From Clostridiales bacterium (GTDB lineage: Bacteria > Bacillota > Clostridia > Saccharofermentanales > Saccharofermentanaceae), in contig JAFWDK010000026.1 in NCBI GenBank assembly GCA_017513085.1, positions 1-57,684 of the forward strand: a DNA stretch of 57,684 nucleotides, given 5' to 3'. A model generated the notes under the pieces. That model made no database searches. It saw nothing but the letters and a program-made list of their open reading frames with translations, and was not told the origin of the DNA. Position numbers and translations under genes: made by a program. Shown one piece after another: positions 18,768-28,518 of the stretch; position 1 is the stretch's first letter; the number at the start of each line of letters is the position of its first letter.

Positions 18768-19826
18768 ATGGGAAAATTAGAAACTGATCCTTTTATGCTT
18801 AGTGAACTGGAGACGGCGCGTGCGAAGATCCCTTCGTTTTTCCGGACATCACCTACGAAGAAGAAAGTCGTTCGGATCATTGTATTACTCCTTGTAACTG
18901 GTGCTTTTTTTGTTTCGATTTTTTATCCGCGTACGAATGGTCAAACGATCCAGAAGATCACAGATGTGAAGACTAACGAGGTGAAGTATCTCGTTACATG
19001 GACACCGAGCCATTATAGATTGGTTTTTTATCTGATCATTTTCTGCGGCATTCTTGTGGCCGGTTATGTCATTTTTTCCTTTCTTTTCGAGAGGACCGCT
19101 TTCCGTGAAGCGAACCGCAGAGCGCTGGAACTTCGGGAGCTTTCGAAGGGACATTTTTCCCGGGAACCTTTTCATGTGGAGGAAGAACCTGCACCGGAGC
19201 CGGTAGAGGAGGAGGATCCTTTTGCCGGTACGCCATATGCTGAACCGAAGGCGAAGCCGATCGACATTACGAGTCGTATGCGTGCCGCCGAGGACCCGCT
19301 TGTTGCCCAGCTTCGGGAAATGAAGGAGAAAAAGGAAGATAAACCTGCTGCCAAGGGGATTCTTGCCGAAGCAGCGGCTCTGGAAGCTCCGGCTGTGGAG
19401 AATCGTGCGTCGGAAACTCATGTTGTGGAGCGTCGTACACCTTCTACGATGCATGCGTCGAAAAATGGAAGTACTCCGACTGTCAGCCGTGCCATTAAGA
19501 GACCTGTTACGCCGTCTTCTGTGAATGGTCCGTTTAGGAAAAACTGGGATCAGGAACGTTTCGGTACCGGGCTTCTGGATCAGATCACTCCGGAGAAATT
19601 TAAGAATAAGACAGAGGAAGAACAGGTTACTGAATCGGACGAACAACAGGCAGTTACGATCGAAAACATGGAGAAGACTCTTGCCGGAGGACCACCGGAA
19701 CTGAATTACATCAATCCGTATGAGATGACGAAGATCCGCGGCCGCATCAAATCCAGTTCCGAAGGTGACTTTGATGAAGTCGACCTCTTCGAACCGGACG
19801 ACGGCATCGAGATCTTCAAGAAATGA
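18768..19826 (+). CDS. Two-helix membrane protein with long disordered tail
   Basis: Not recognised. The 352 residues contain a cytoplasmic N-terminus, two membrane helices (about 34-53 and 84-108) with a short outside loop, and then about 240 residues rich in Glu, Pro, Ala and Lys with little predicted structure (EEEPAPEPVEEEDP-like stretches). The end, DEVDLFEPDDGIEIFKK, is strongly acidic with conserved-looking hydrophobics and could be a docking peptide. GAGGT lies six bases before the ATG. The gene stands alone, divergent from the tetR series, with no terminator of its own close by. Confidence 0.7.
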   Translation: MGKLETDPFMLSELETARAKIPSFFRTSPTKKKVVRIIVLLLVTGAFFVSIFYPRTNGQTIQKITDVKTNEVKYLVTWTPSHYRLVFYLIIFCGILVAGYVIFSFLFERTAFREANRRALELRELSKGHFSREPFHVEEEPAPEPVEEEDPFAGTPYAEPKAKPIDITSRMRAAEDPLVAQLREMKEKKEDKPAAKGILAEAAALEAPAVENRASETHVVERRTPSTMHASKNGSTPTVSRAIKRPVTPSSVNGPFRKNWDQERFGTGLLDQITPEKFKNKTEEEQVTESDEQQAVTIENMEKTLAGGPPELNYINPYEMTKIRGRIKSSSEGDFDEVDLFEPDDGIEIFKK

Positions 19827-19850
19827 TCCAAACCATCAAAACCCGGCAGT

Positions 19851-19890
19851 TACAAATCCGGAGTAACTATTACAAATCCGGAGTAACTAT
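19851..19890 (+). repeat. Two perfect 20-bp tandem repeats
   Basis: The unit TACAAATCCGGAGTAACTAT occurs twice in succession. With the preceding AGT, each unit contains an inverted repeat (AGTTAC...GTAACT around AAATCCGGA). It lies 24 bases after the stop of the membrane protein. Confidence 0.85.
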
Positions 19891-19950
19891 CAAAAAAGGC
19901 AGGAAAAAACCGCCGGAGCGCATATATCCACGGAACGAGAAACAGAAGAT

Positions 19951-20041
19951 AAACAAAACCGACGGAACTTTATTCGATGTGCGATTCCGCAGGGCGTAGC
20001 CCGAGGACCGGCACGGGAATATGTTCCGTCGGTTCTTGTTT
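19951..20041 (-). terminator. Long hairpin ending the speE-speB-dehydrogenase operon
   Basis: Arms AACAAAACCGACGGAAC and GTTCCGTCGGTTCTTGTT (19951-19967, 20023-20041; one unpaired base) flank a 55-base apex that folds further (GGGC-GTA-GCCC and ATTCC/GGAAT). On the minus strand the exit is TTTTGTTTAT. It is unusually long for a terminator and might be a degenerate repeat element. Confidence 0.65.
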
Positions 20042-20055
20042 AATACTGGTTTGAG

Positions 20056-21258
20056 TTACTCAACTTCCACCGGATTAAAATCTTCGATCCATGGCAGACC
20101 CCATTTATTGAGTGCATCCATGAACGGATCCGGATCGAATTCTTCGATGTTGTAGACACCCGGACGCTTCCATGTACCCTGCATGATGAGCATCGCGCCG
20201 ATCATGGCCGGTACGCCTGTTGTGTAGGAGATGGCCTGGGAGCCGACTTCCTTATAGCATTCCTGATGGTCGCAAACATTATAGAGATAATACTTCTTTT
20301 CTTTGCCATCTTTCTTGCCCTTGAAGATACAACCGATGTTGGTCTTTCCGACTGTGCGCGGACCGAGAGTGGCCGGATCCGGGAGCATGAATTTCAGGAA
20401 CTGGAGCGGTACGATCTCGTGACCTTCGTAGATGACAGGCTCGATGGATGTCATACCGACATTCTCGAGACACTTGAGGTGTGTCAGATAGCTCTGTCCG
20501 AAAGTCATGAAAAAGCGGATACGCTTGATGCCCGGGATGTTCTTGCCCAGAGACTCGAGTTCTTCGTGGTGGAGAAGATACATATCCTTTTCACCGACCT
20601 GGTCAAAGTTATAGACTCTCTTGATCTCCATCGGCTCAGTCTCGATCCACTTTCCGTCTTCCCAGTAGCTACCCTTGGCAGATACTTCACGAATGTTGAT
20701 CTCCGGGTTGAAGTTGGTAGCGAATGGATAGCCGTGGTCGCCGCCGTTGCAGTCGAGGATATCGATATAATTGATTTCGTCGAACTGATGCTTGAGAGCA
20801 TAGGCAGAGAAGACGCCGGTTACACCCGGATCAAAACCGGAACCAAGAAGGGCGGTGATACCGGCCTCCTTGAAACGGTCGTGGTAGGCCCATTGCCATT
20901 TATATTCGAATTTAGCTGTATCGACCGGCTCGTAGTTCGCGGTATCCACATATGGTGTTTTCGTTGCAAGACAAGCGTCCATGATCGTAAGATCCTGATA
21001 AGGAAGCGCCAGATTCAGACATACATCCGGCTTGAATTCTTCCATGATGGCTACCAGTTCATCTACTTTATCCGCATCCACTTTTCTTGTATGGATGATC
21101 GTCTTGGTCGTCGGCTGGAGCTTCTCTTTCAGCGCATCACACTTGCTGAGTGTACGGCTCGCGATCATGATCTCCGTGAAGACCTCGCTGTTCTGACAAC
21201 ATTTGGCGATCGCCACAGAAGCGACACCGCCACAACCGATGATAAGTGCTTTTCCCAT
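20056..21258 (-). CDS. Carboxy(nor)spermidine dehydrogenase family (saccharopine dehydrogenase fold)
   Basis: NADPH-dependent reductive condensation of L-aspartate semialdehyde with a diamine (putrescine, diaminopropane or agmatine) to give the carboxy-polyamine. The 400 residues start MGKALIIGCGGVASVAIAKC, the Rossmann GxGGVxS motif, followed by IASRTLSKCDALKEKL for NADP ribose/phosphate contact. The catalytic/dimer domain follows (about 130-350), with TALLGSGFDPGVTGVF. ATG 21258 has AAAGGAG nine bases upstream; the frame open to 21351 overlaps the agmatinase gene and is not used. It is last in the operon after speE and the ureohydrolase. Confidence 0.92.
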   Translation of the reverse strand: MGKALIIGCGGVASVAIAKCCQNSEVFTEIMIASRTLSKCDALKEKLQPTTKTIIHTRKVDADKVDELVAIMEEFKPDVCLNLALPYQDLTIMDACLATKTPYVDTANYEPVDTAKFEYKWQWAYHDRFKEAGITALLGSGFDPGVTGVFSAYALKHQFDEINYIDILDCNGGDHGYPFATNFNPEINIREVSAKGSYWEDGKWIETEPMEIKRVYNFDQVGEKDMYLLHHEELESLGKNIPGIKRIRFFMTFGQSYLTHLKCLENVGMTSIEPVIYEGHEIVPLQFLKFMLPDPATLGPRTVGKTNIGCIFKGKKDGKEKKYYLYNVCDHQECYKEVGSQAISYTTGVPAMIGAMLIMQGTWKRPGVYNIEEFDPDPFMDALNKWGLPWIEDFNPVEVE

Positions 21259-21287
21259 AGTATTTATCTCCTTTTCCGTTTTTTCGT

Positions 21288-22154
21288 TTATTTTCCGTAT
21301 TTCATGATCAGTACTTCCCGCAGGATCTTGAGTGCGACAGCCGTGCTGCAACCGCTCGCATCATAAGGCGGGGAGAGTTCTACGAAGTCGAGTCCTACGA
21401 GGTTTGCGTTCTGAAACAACATCAGACGCTCTCTGAGCTTCTCAAAAGACAATCCACCGGCTTCCGGTGTGCCTGTGCCCGGGAAGATCGACGGGTCGAG
21501 AACATCGAGATCGATCGTAAGATATACCGGAACCGGCTTTCCGGAAAGACTCAGAAGAGTCAGGACTTCGTCGAGATTCTCCGCAGTGAAGCGCTCCATC
21601 TTGGTATGTGTTTTAGCGAACTCAAATTCTTCTTTCGTGCCGGAACGGATACCGAACTGATAGATCCGGCCGTCTCCCACGATGTCATGGATGCGTCGCA
21701 GGACACATGCGTGGGAGAGCTTGGCTCCGATATAATCTTCACGAAGATCACAGTGAGCATCAAAATGGATCACCACGACGTCCGGGTATTTTGCCGCTAC
21801 TGCGCGAAAAGCACCGAGGCTGACAAGGTGTTCGCCGCCGAGCATGATCGGTAGTTTCCCGTCGTTCAGGATTTGTTGTGTTTCCTCTTCAATCAGTTTC
21901 AGGGCAACTTCCGCATCGCCGAAAGGCAGATCCAGATCGCCGGAATCACAGACGGGTGCGTCTTCCAGATCCTTGTCCTGATAGGGACTGAAGGATTCCA
22001 GTCCGATGCTCTCATTCCTCATTGCGGAAGGTCCGAATCTTGTGCCTGGCCGGAAAGATGTCGTTCCATCGAAAGGAGCACCGAAAAGAACTGCTTTCGC
22101 GTCTTCGTAGGAACAGTTCAATGCGAAAAAGTTCTTCTCAATACGATCGACCAC
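21288..22154 (-). CDS. speB: Agmatinase-family ureohydrolase
   Basis: Manganese enzyme that splits urea from a guanidino compound, typically agmatine to putrescine. The 288 residues contain all metal ligands: GGEHLVSLG (about 108), HFDAHCDLRED (about 130-140) and TIDLDVLDPSIFPGTGTPE (about 212-230). It starts with GTG at 22154, nine bases after AGGAGG, and the start overlaps the TAG stop of speE by one base, a clear coupling. It could equally act on aminopropylagmatine; the neighbouring dehydrogenase and spermidine synthase genes keep both possibilities open. Confidence 0.93.
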   Translation of the reverse strand: MVDRIEKNFFALNCSYEDAKAVLFGAPFDGTTSFRPGTRFGPSAMRNESIGLESFSPYQDKDLEDAPVCDSGDLDLPFGDAEVALKLIEEETQQILNDGKLPIMLGGEHLVSLGAFRAVAAKYPDVVVIHFDAHCDLREDYIGAKLSHACVLRRIHDIVGDGRIYQFGIRSGTKEEFEFAKTHTKMERFTAENLDEVLTLLSLSGKPVPVYLTIDLDVLDPSIFPGTGTPEAGGLSFEKLRERLMLFQNANLVGLDFVELSPPYDASGCSTAVALKILREVLIMKYGK

Positions 22155-23050
22155 TATGCCTCACCTCCTAATGTGTTTGTAGTATCGTTATTCGGAAGCT
22201 CTTCCATTGCTTCCAGAAGTTTCTGCACGTAGTTCGGCAGTGCAAAAGCGCCACGGTGCAGATTGGTGTTATAGTACTTCGTTTCAATGCCCAGTGCCTT
22301 CCACTCGGATGCTCGCATATCGCGTACCGGGTGATACTTTTTGGAAGCGAATCCGAAGAGCCAGTGCCCGGACGGATAAGTCGGGATATGCGCCTGATAG
22401 ACACGGCAGATCGGGAAGTTCGCATGGATGCGCTTATGCGCTCTTTGCATGGCGCGCGCGTCATTGGCATAGAACGGACTTTCATTCTGGTTGACCATGA
22501 TGCCGTCTTCTTTGAGTGCAGTATAACAGTTTCCGTAGAATTCCTTGGTAAAGAGCCCCTCACCCGGACCGAAGGGATCCGTGGAGTCAACAATGATCAG
22601 GTCATATTCATTATCGTGATGACGTACATATTTGAGTCCATCCTCGAAATGACATTCCACACGTGGATCATCGAATCCACAGGCAGTGAAGGGGAGATAC
22701 TCTTTCGCAACTTTCACGACTTCTTCATCGATCTCCACCACATCGATGTGTTCAATGCAGTCGTATTGCACAAGTTCTCTGACCACGCCACCGTCGCCGG
22801 CACCGATGACCAGTACTTTCCGTACGTTCGGATGGACACACATAGGCACATGAGCCATCATCTCGTGGTAGATAAATTCGTCTTTCTGCGTAAGCATCAT
22901 GTAACCGTCAAGGGTAAGAAAACGACCGAATTCCTCAGATTCAAAGACATCTATACGCTGAAACTCACTTTGTCCGCTGTATAATTGCTTGTCCACCTTA
23001 ATGGCTAGCTTTACGGAAGGTGTATGAAATTCAGAAAACCAAAGATCCAT
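22154..23050 (-). CDS. speE: Spermidine synthase (aminopropyltransferase)
   Basis: Transfers the aminopropyl group of decarboxylated AdoMet to a polyamine acceptor, usually putrescine giving spermidine. The 298 residues show the dcAdoMet-binding GAGDGGVVREL (about 85) and the DSTDPFGPGEGLFTKEFY catalytic/gatekeeping loop (about 158-175). ATG 23050 (MDLWFSEFHTP, the normal family start) has AAGGAGC six bases before it; the frame continues upstream to 23125, but that part is not family-like. First gene of the speE-speB-dehydrogenase operon; its co-substrate is made by speD, 5 kb away. Confidence 0.95.
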   Translation of the reverse strand: MDLWFSEFHTPSVKLAIKVDKQLYSGQSEFQRIDVFESEEFGRFLTLDGYMMLTQKDEFIYHEMMAHVPMCVHPNVRKVLVIGAGDGGVVRELVQYDCIEHIDVVEIDEEVVKVAKEYLPFTACGFDDPRVECHFEDGLKYVRHHDNEYDLIIVDSTDPFGPGEGLFTKEFYGNCYTALKEDGIMVNQNESPFYANDARAMQRAHKRIHANFPICRVYQAHIPTYPSGHWLFGFASKKYHPVRDMRASEWKALGIETKYYNTNLHRGAFALPNYVQKLLEAMEELPNNDTTNTLGGEA

Positions 23051-23383
23051 AGTCTGCTCCTTCGATTTGCTTAATTTCGGCCTTGCGTCCCGGGAAGTAA
23101 ACAGACCCGGATTGGAAACCGACACATATATAATACCACCAGATATCCTCCCTTCATAACTTAACTTGAAGTAAGTAGGAGAGTGTATTTCTGCAAATCC
23201 ACGTAATCCTGTCGCTGCTCAGCGGCCTGACAAAGTTAAATATCTGCAAAAAAGATAAGAAATAAGCAAAGTTGATCATTTGTGATGCTTTATAATTTGC
23301 ATTGTCTTCGGGGGGAATTGTTTGTCTTTAGAGACATGAATTGAGACGTACCTTTTATTGGATAATATTGGAGGAATGTTGCA
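23051..23383. other. Divergent intergenic region speE / DUF4214 gene
   Basis: No gene in 333 bases. A TATAAT at 23291-23296 has no good -35 at the proper distance, and a small inverted repeat TGTCT-TTAG-AGACA lies at 23323-23336, followed by GGAGG before the gene at 23384. A TATTATA sequence on the minus strand near 23130 may be the speE -10. Nothing else is evident. Confidence 0.4.
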
Positions 23384-26300
23384 ATGATGACGAAGACCAG
23401 GGGATTTCTGTCTAAAAGTGCGGGCTTTTTGGCTGCCACTTTATTGGTAAATATGTTTATTCCGTTTTTCGGAAAGGCATATGCTTGGGATTATTCCACA
23501 GTAGATGAATCAGGATCTGTACAGTCGCAAGATGTGATCAAGAAAAAGTTCGATCTTGGAGGCAAAGGTACAGCATCGGGATATATCGGCGTTTCAGCCA
23601 AGGATGCTTACGATCCTTCTAAAGGATACGGAATCAGTGATACCAGCCGTACGCAGAATGTAGATGCACTCGGAAAAGACGCATTAAGTGATGCCATCGC
23701 TTTCGCAGGCGCGAATAGTAACCTGAGAGTGGATCTGCCTGCCGGGTACTACAAAATCACGGTTACGACAGGTAATGTGGTTTCCACGACCGTCTGTGCG
23801 GAAGGCATAAGCCAGCTCTTCTTTCTGACCGGTAATAATGCGTCAGACTCTTTCACAATACCGATAACGGACGGAGCGCTCAATATCTATGCCACTTCCG
23901 GCATGGGCAGTGAGTTTTCTCTATGTACGGTTGAAATCGAACAGGCGACGGATAAGCCGACCATCTGGATCAGTGGAGATGAGATGGTTGCGAAGTTTTA
24001 CAATGTTTCGGATGAGGAATCGAAACGTGGTTGGGGAGAATTCTTAGGGAATCACATAAACACGAATAAATACAATATCCGGAATATCTCCGCCAGCGGG
24101 ATAAAAGCATATGCGTTGAATGAGTCTTTGTTTCCCACTATCGAACACTACGGCAAAAGCGGCGACATCCTGCTTCTTGCCATAGGTTACAGTGACTACT
24201 CACAGGCATATAGCGATTATGTCAAGAATGGAACACCGATGGATCTGTCTGATTATATTGCCCAGACAACAGACATGGTCAAGCGTGCCAAGTCCAAAGG
24301 TATGACAGTCAAGCTGGTAAAGATGCATTGTCATAAGGACGACCGTCATAAGTATCCGATGAAATCGAGTGGTTTTCACAATGATGAGATCGATAAGATC
24401 GCTTCCGCAGAGAAAGTGGGCGTAGTCGATCCGTTCCGTCCATGGCTTGAGTTTATCACCGTGCAGTACTACTTCGGTACAGAAGAATATTACACGAATG
24501 ACGACGTGCATCTCAATGCACTTGGCGCAGACAAACTTGCAGAGATGATCAGTTCGATCCTTTTCCCGAAAAAGAAGCCTGTGACGCCGACTCCGACACC
24601 ACTTCCGGAGCCGCAGACCGTGGTTTTCCAGACGGAAAGATCCGGACAGGCGATCGCCAATCCGCACAAGGGGTATGTCATGACGGTATATAATCCGTAC
24701 ATGCTCAGTCCGGATTTCGAATACGGTATCGGCGGTTCGAAGAATAACCGTTCGTGGGACGTAGTGACGATCGCGAGCGGATCCCCGCACTGGGATGATC
24801 TGAATCCGGCTCCTGGCGTATATGACTGGAAAGAAATCGACGATATCCTGGAAGCCTGCTGGGCGCATGGAATAACATACGGTATCCGGATCATGCCATA
24901 TTCGTCTGTGAATAAGAAAGATTACGTGCCGCAGTGGATCTACGATGCGGGAGCGAAAAAGAATGTCGCACCGTCTTCTGAGGATCCGACTGTGAATGTC
25001 GAGTTCCCGAAGTGGGATGACCCGATCTATCTTCAGGCACATAAGGATTTTGTAAAAGCACTGGCAGAAAAATATGACAATGACCCAAGAGTTGAATTTA
25101 TCGATGTCCGCCCATTCGGTGATTTTGGCGAATGGCACAATTCCTTCGCAGTCAACGGCAAGGATTACATGCCTTCCGTAGCGATCCAGAAAGATATGCT
25201 GAAGTTCTATGCGGATGCTTTCGATAATTCAATCCTTGCTCTTCCCAACGGCGCAAAAGGTGAAGTATATCAGTATGCTCTTTCATTGGGAATCAGCGCA
25301 CGGGATGACGGCCTGATCATGACGCCGAACAGAGAATGGAACCTCATTCCTACATATGAGGCCAATCTCCCGGTTCTTGGAGAGAACTACTGGCCATATA
25401 CTTGGATGCGCGACGTAGAAAGAACCGGAGATGGATTCCCTGTAAACTGGACGCAGCAGCGCTTCCGAGAGACGATCGAGATTTCACATCTGTCCATTTT
25501 TGCGCTGGATCAGGACAGCAATTGCAGTTATATATTCTACCAGGAACAGAAGCCGATCATCGATGAAATGTGTAACCGTCTGGGGTATAACTATACGGTG
25601 ACTTCGGCGGCACTTCATGGCAAGAAGCTTCTGGTGACGATCAAAAACAGCGGACTCGCGCCGAGCTTCTTCGATATCAACCTGTGTGCGGAAATCACGG
25701 ATGCGAACGGAAATAAGATCGGCAACTTCGGTAACCCGATACGGATCGAGTCCGGTTCTTTCCATGATGGAGTTGAGAAATCCTTCCTGTTCGAGTACAG
25801 TGGTACACTTGATGCGAATGCGACGTTGTGTCTTGCCATGTACGACATCGATAACCCGTTGGTCGCGGGCAAAGATCCGACTGTGAGATTCGACAACAAG
25901 AATAATCTTCCGAACAACCGATTGAAACTGGTAGAGATATGGAAGGCGCCGACACCGACTCCTACCAAGAATGCTACACCTACTCCGACAAAAACGGTAA
26001 CAACTACACCCGCGAAGAAAGCGACACCTACTCCGACAGGTAAGGTAACGCCTACGCCGGCAAAGAACGTGACACCTGTTCCAACGAAGAAGGTTACCCC
26101 GACACCGGCGAAGAATGTCACTCCGGTGCCGACCGGGAAGGCGACTCCTACTCCCGTCGAAACAGTTACGCCTACGCCAGCCGGGAAAGTGACCCCTGTT
26201 CCAACAGGTACGGTGACACCGACTCCGACGAAAGAACCGACGAAGGCGCCTACCGTTACTCCGACGATCACCCCGTCCCCGACGCCTGCCCGCTCGATTG

Positions 26301-27040
26301 CCGAGTTTATCGAACGCCTCTATACGGTCGCACTGGACCGTGCATCCGAACCTGAAGGCAAGGCATTCTGGGTGAATGAGATCGAGAGCGGAAATCGTAC
26401 CGGCGGCGATTGTGCCTATTTCTTCCTGATCGAAGCGGAGGAGTTCCTCAATCGAGGATTAACGGATGAAGATTTCGTAGAGACACTTTATCTGACATTC
26501 TTCGACCGTGATTCCGAAGCAGAGGGAAAAGCGTTCTGGGTCGGAGAACTCAAGAAAGGCAAGATGACCAGGATCAACGTGATCTGGGGATTTATAGACT
26601 CAAGAGAATGGTGCAATCTATGCGCTGATTATGGAGTAAAATCAGGCGCGCCGACTGCCAAAGCGGAGCATGCATCACAGAATGCCATTGATTTTGCCAC
26701 AAGATTATACACATGCTGTTTAGGCCGGGATCCGGAGGAAGGTGGCTTAAAATACTGGTCACTTGCTCTTACCAATCTTGAAGAGACCGGTTGCTCGGCG
26801 GCCGGATCATTCTTCGGAAGCGAAGAATTTAAAAATCTCAAGACCAGTGATGTGGAATACGTCGAAAGATTGTATTCGACATTCATGGGGCGTGATGCGC
26901 AGACGAGCGAAGTCAGCTACTGGACTTCCGAACTGAAAAGAAATACACAGACGCGATACAGCATCCTGCAATTCTTTGGTCAATCACAGGAATTTACCGA
27001 GATCTGTAAGAAGTACGGGATCGATCAGGGAATGATCTGA
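23384..27040 (+). CDS. Giant exported SGNH-like / barrel / DUF4214 protein
   Basis: 1218 residues. Signal peptide ending in GKAYA (about 1-35); N-terminal beta-sandwich (about 45-185); an SGNH/rhamnogalacturonan-acetylesterase-like domain (about 195-395); a second catalytic-looking part (about 410-850), where the opening NPHKGYV and [13 protein letters not shown] suggest a glycoside-hydrolase-like barrel of the DUF4832 kind, then a beta-rich end; a Thr/Pro linker (about 857-968) with [12 protein letters not shown] repeats; and four DUF4214 repeats (about 970-1215) starting [23 protein letters not shown]. In the SGNH part the usual GDS is GDE, and DDVHLNALG keeps the Asp/His block. No anchor motif is seen. 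A role in polysaccharide binding or breakdown is inferred. GGAGG lies nine bases before the ATG. Confidence 0.8.
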   Translation: MMTKTRGFLSKSAGFLAATLLVNMFIPFFGKAYAWDYSTVDESGSVQSQDVIKKKFDLGGKGTASGYIGVSAKDAYDPSKGYGISDTSRTQNVDALGKDALSDAIAFAGANSNLRVDLPAGYYKITVTTGNVVSTTVCAEGISQLFFLTGNNASDSFTIPITDGALNIYATSGMGSEFSLCTVEIEQATDKPTIWISGDEMVAKFYNVSDEESKRGWGEFLGNHINTNKYNIRNISASGIKAYALNESLFPTIEHYGKSGDILLLAIGYSDYSQAYSDYVKNGTPMDLSDYIAQTTDMVKRAKSKGMTVKLVKMHCHKDDRHKYPMKSSGFHNDEIDKIASAEKVGVVDPFRPWLEFITVQYYFGTEEYYTNDDVHLNALGADKLAEMISSILFPKKKPVTPTPTPLPEPQTVVFQTERSGQAIANPHKGYVMTVYNPYMLSPDFEYGIGGSKNNRSWDVVTIASGSPHWDDLNPAPGVYDWKEIDDILEACWAHGITYGIRIMPYSSVNKKDYVPQWIYDAGAKKNVAPSSEDPTVNVEFPKWDDPIYLQAHKDFVKALAEKYDNDPRVEFIDVRPFGDFGEWHNSFAVNGKDYMPSVAIQKDMLKFYADAFDNSILALPNGAKGEVYQYALSLGISARDDGLIMTPNREWNLIPTYEANLPVLGENYWPYTWMRDVERTGDGFPVNWTQQRFRETIEISHLSIFALDQDSNCSYIFYQEQKPIIDEMCNRLGYNYTVTSAALHGKKLLVTIKNSGLAPSFFDINLCAEITDANGNKIGNFGNPIRIESGSFHDGVEKSFLFEYSGTLDANATLCLAMYDIDNPLVAGKDPTVRFDNKNNLPNNRLKLVEIWKAPTPTPTKNATPTPTKTVTTTPAKKATPTPTGKVTPTPAKNVTPVPTKKVTPTPAKNVTPVPTGKATPTPVETVTPTPAGKVTPVPTGTVTPTPTKEPTKAPTVTPTITPSPTPARSIAEFIERLYTVALDRASEPEGKAFWVNEIESGNRTGGDCAYFFLIEAEEFLNRGLTDEDFVETLYLTFFDRDSEAEGKAFWVGELKKGKMTRINVIWGFIDSREWCNLCADYGVKSGAPTAKAEHASQNAIDFATRLYTCCLGRDPEEGGLKYWSLALTNLEETGCSAAGSFFGSEEFKNLKTSDVEYVERLYSTFMGRDAQTSEVSYWTSELKRNTQTRYSILQFFGQSQEFTEICKKYGIDQGMI
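25960..26285 (+). repeat. Thr/Pro-coding repeat tract
   Basis: Degenerate repeats of about 24 bases encode units such as KVTPTPAKN and KVTPVPTG, forming an extended, probably O-glycosylatable linker between the catalytic-like part and the DUF4214 cassette. The reverse strand shows a meaningless Gly/Val open frame because of the repeats. Confidence 0.8.
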
Positions 27041-27057
27041 ATCAGATAGCAGGCTCA

Positions 27058-28515
27058 CTACCTTACGACCTTCAAGGTCGTAAGGGAAGCGTCTTCTGCG
27101 CCGGTGATCTGACAACCTTTCTCCTGAGCATACACGAGATATTCGAGCACCTCCGCGGTGATCTTTTCGCCGGGAGCCAGGATCGGAATTCCCGGAGGAT
27201 AGCACATAATACTCTCCGCTGCGATGCGACCTTCCGCCGAGGCAAAATCTACGTGTTCGCTGTCTGCGTAGAAGGCTTCTTGTGGGGAGAGGGCTACGAT
27301 TGGTGCGATGTAATTGCTCGGAAGGGATGTGATGGGATCTTTACCGAAACGACGACGGATCTCTGCAAGCGAGCCGACCAGACGCTCGATCTCCCGGACG
27401 CGGTCACCTACAGAAAGATAGGCCAGGCAGTTTCCGAAATCGCCAAACTCCATCTGAATATCGTACTCGTCACGAAGCAGGTCATAGACTTCGATTCCGG
27501 CCAGACCGACAGGAAGCGTGTGAATGACAAGTTTGGTCTTATCAAAGTCATATACTGTATTGCCATCCACCAATTCAGAACCGAAAGCATAGTATCCACC
27601 GATCGAATTGATCTCCTCGCGGGCATACTCTGCCATATCAATGACTTTGTCGAAAAGCTCACGGCCATGTAAAGCCAGTCTTTTTCTGGAAAGATCCAGA
27701 CTCGATAAGAACAGGTAAGATCCGGAGGTGGTCTGTGTCAGGTTAATGATCTGACGTACATACTCGGGATTCATGTTTTCTCCGATGATGAGAAAAGAAC
27801 TCTGTGTCAGTGAGCCGCCGGACTTGTGCATGGACACCGCAGCCATATCCGCTCCGGCCTCGGTTGCAGAGACGGGGAGACGGTCCGAGAAGGAAAGGTG
27901 TGTTCCATGCGCCTCATCCACAATGACTTTCATATCGTGCTCGTGGGCAAGTTTTACGATGCCCCGAAGGTCAGAACAGATTCCATAATAAGTCGGGTTA
28001 TTTACGAAGACGGCCTTCGCATCGGGGTTGTCGCGGATCGCTATCTCGATATCGGAAAGCTTCATGCCGAGGGCAATACCATATGTTTCGTGAGATCCGG
28101 GATCCACATAGACCGGAACCGCGCCACAGAGCACCATGGCATTAATGACACTTCTATGTACGTTGCGCGGAACGATCAGTTTTTCACCTCGTTTTACAAC
28201 GGAGAAGACCATGGCTTGTACAGAAGAAGTGGTGCCGCCCACCATGAAGAAAGCGTGCCTGGCGCCGAAAGCTTCCGCTGCCAGATCCTCGGCTTCCTTG
28301 ATGACGGAGACCGGATGACAGAGGTTATCCAGAGGCTTCATGGAATTGACATCCAGGATCATGGTACGCTCGCCTAAGAAAGAAGTGAGCTCCGGATTCC
28401 CACGGCCATGCTTATGTCCGGGCACATCGAAAGGAACGACCCGCTCGGAAGAGTAGGCCTCCAATGCTTCCGCGATCGGTGCACGGGACTGTCTTTTCAG
28501 ATAATCTTTCTCCAC
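27058..28515 (-). CDS. speA: Orn/Lys/Arg decarboxylase (probable arginine decarboxylase)
   Basis: PLP fold-I decarboxylase of the short (485-residue) Firmicutes type. The PLP lysine is in SMHKSGGSLTQ (about 228), preceded by VDEAHGTHLSF (about 199); the C-terminal domain holds CYPPGIPILAPGE (about 445). Arginine as substrate, giving agmatine, is inferred from the ureohydrolase and carboxy-polyamine genes nearby; lysine or ornithine cannot be excluded. It starts with GTG at 28515, three bases after the speD stop, with GAGGATGAG upstream inside speD, so translation is probably coupled. The 3' end contains a 25-base palindrome. Confidence 0.88.
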   Translation of the reverse strand: MEKDYLKRQSRAPIAEALEAYSSERVVPFDVPGHKHGRGNPELTSFLGERTMILDVNSMKPLDNLCHPVSVIKEAEDLAAEAFGARHAFFMVGGTTSSVQAMVFSVVKRGEKLIVPRNVHRSVINAMVLCGAVPVYVDPGSHETYGIALGMKLSDIEIAIRDNPDAKAVFVNNPTYYGICSDLRGIVKLAHEHDMKVIVDEAHGTHLSFSDRLPVSATEAGADMAAVSMHKSGGSLTQSSFLIIGENMNPEYVRQIINLTQTTSGSYLFLSSLDLSRKRLALHGRELFDKVIDMAEYAREEINSIGGYYAFGSELVDGNTVYDFDKTKLVIHTLPVGLAGIEVYDLLRDEYDIQMEFGDFGNCLAYLSVGDRVREIERLVGSLAEIRRRFGKDPITSLPSNYIAPIVALSPQEAFYADSEHVDFASAEGRIAAESIMCYPPGIPILAPGEKITAEVLEYLVYAQEKGCQITGAEDASLTTLKVVR

Positions 28516-28518
28516 GGC

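Noticed and set aside
20266..21366. 366-codon plus-strand frame opposite the carboxy-polyamine dehydrogenase; similar frames opposite nadB (33838-34962) and the phosphodiesterase (13558-14226).
   Set aside because: All overlap well-supported genes completely and lack ribosome sites.
25960..26285. Possible CRISPR-like or satellite array.
   Set aside because: The units are degenerate at third codon positions and encode a continuous Thr/Pro peptide; there are no constant repeats with variable spacers.
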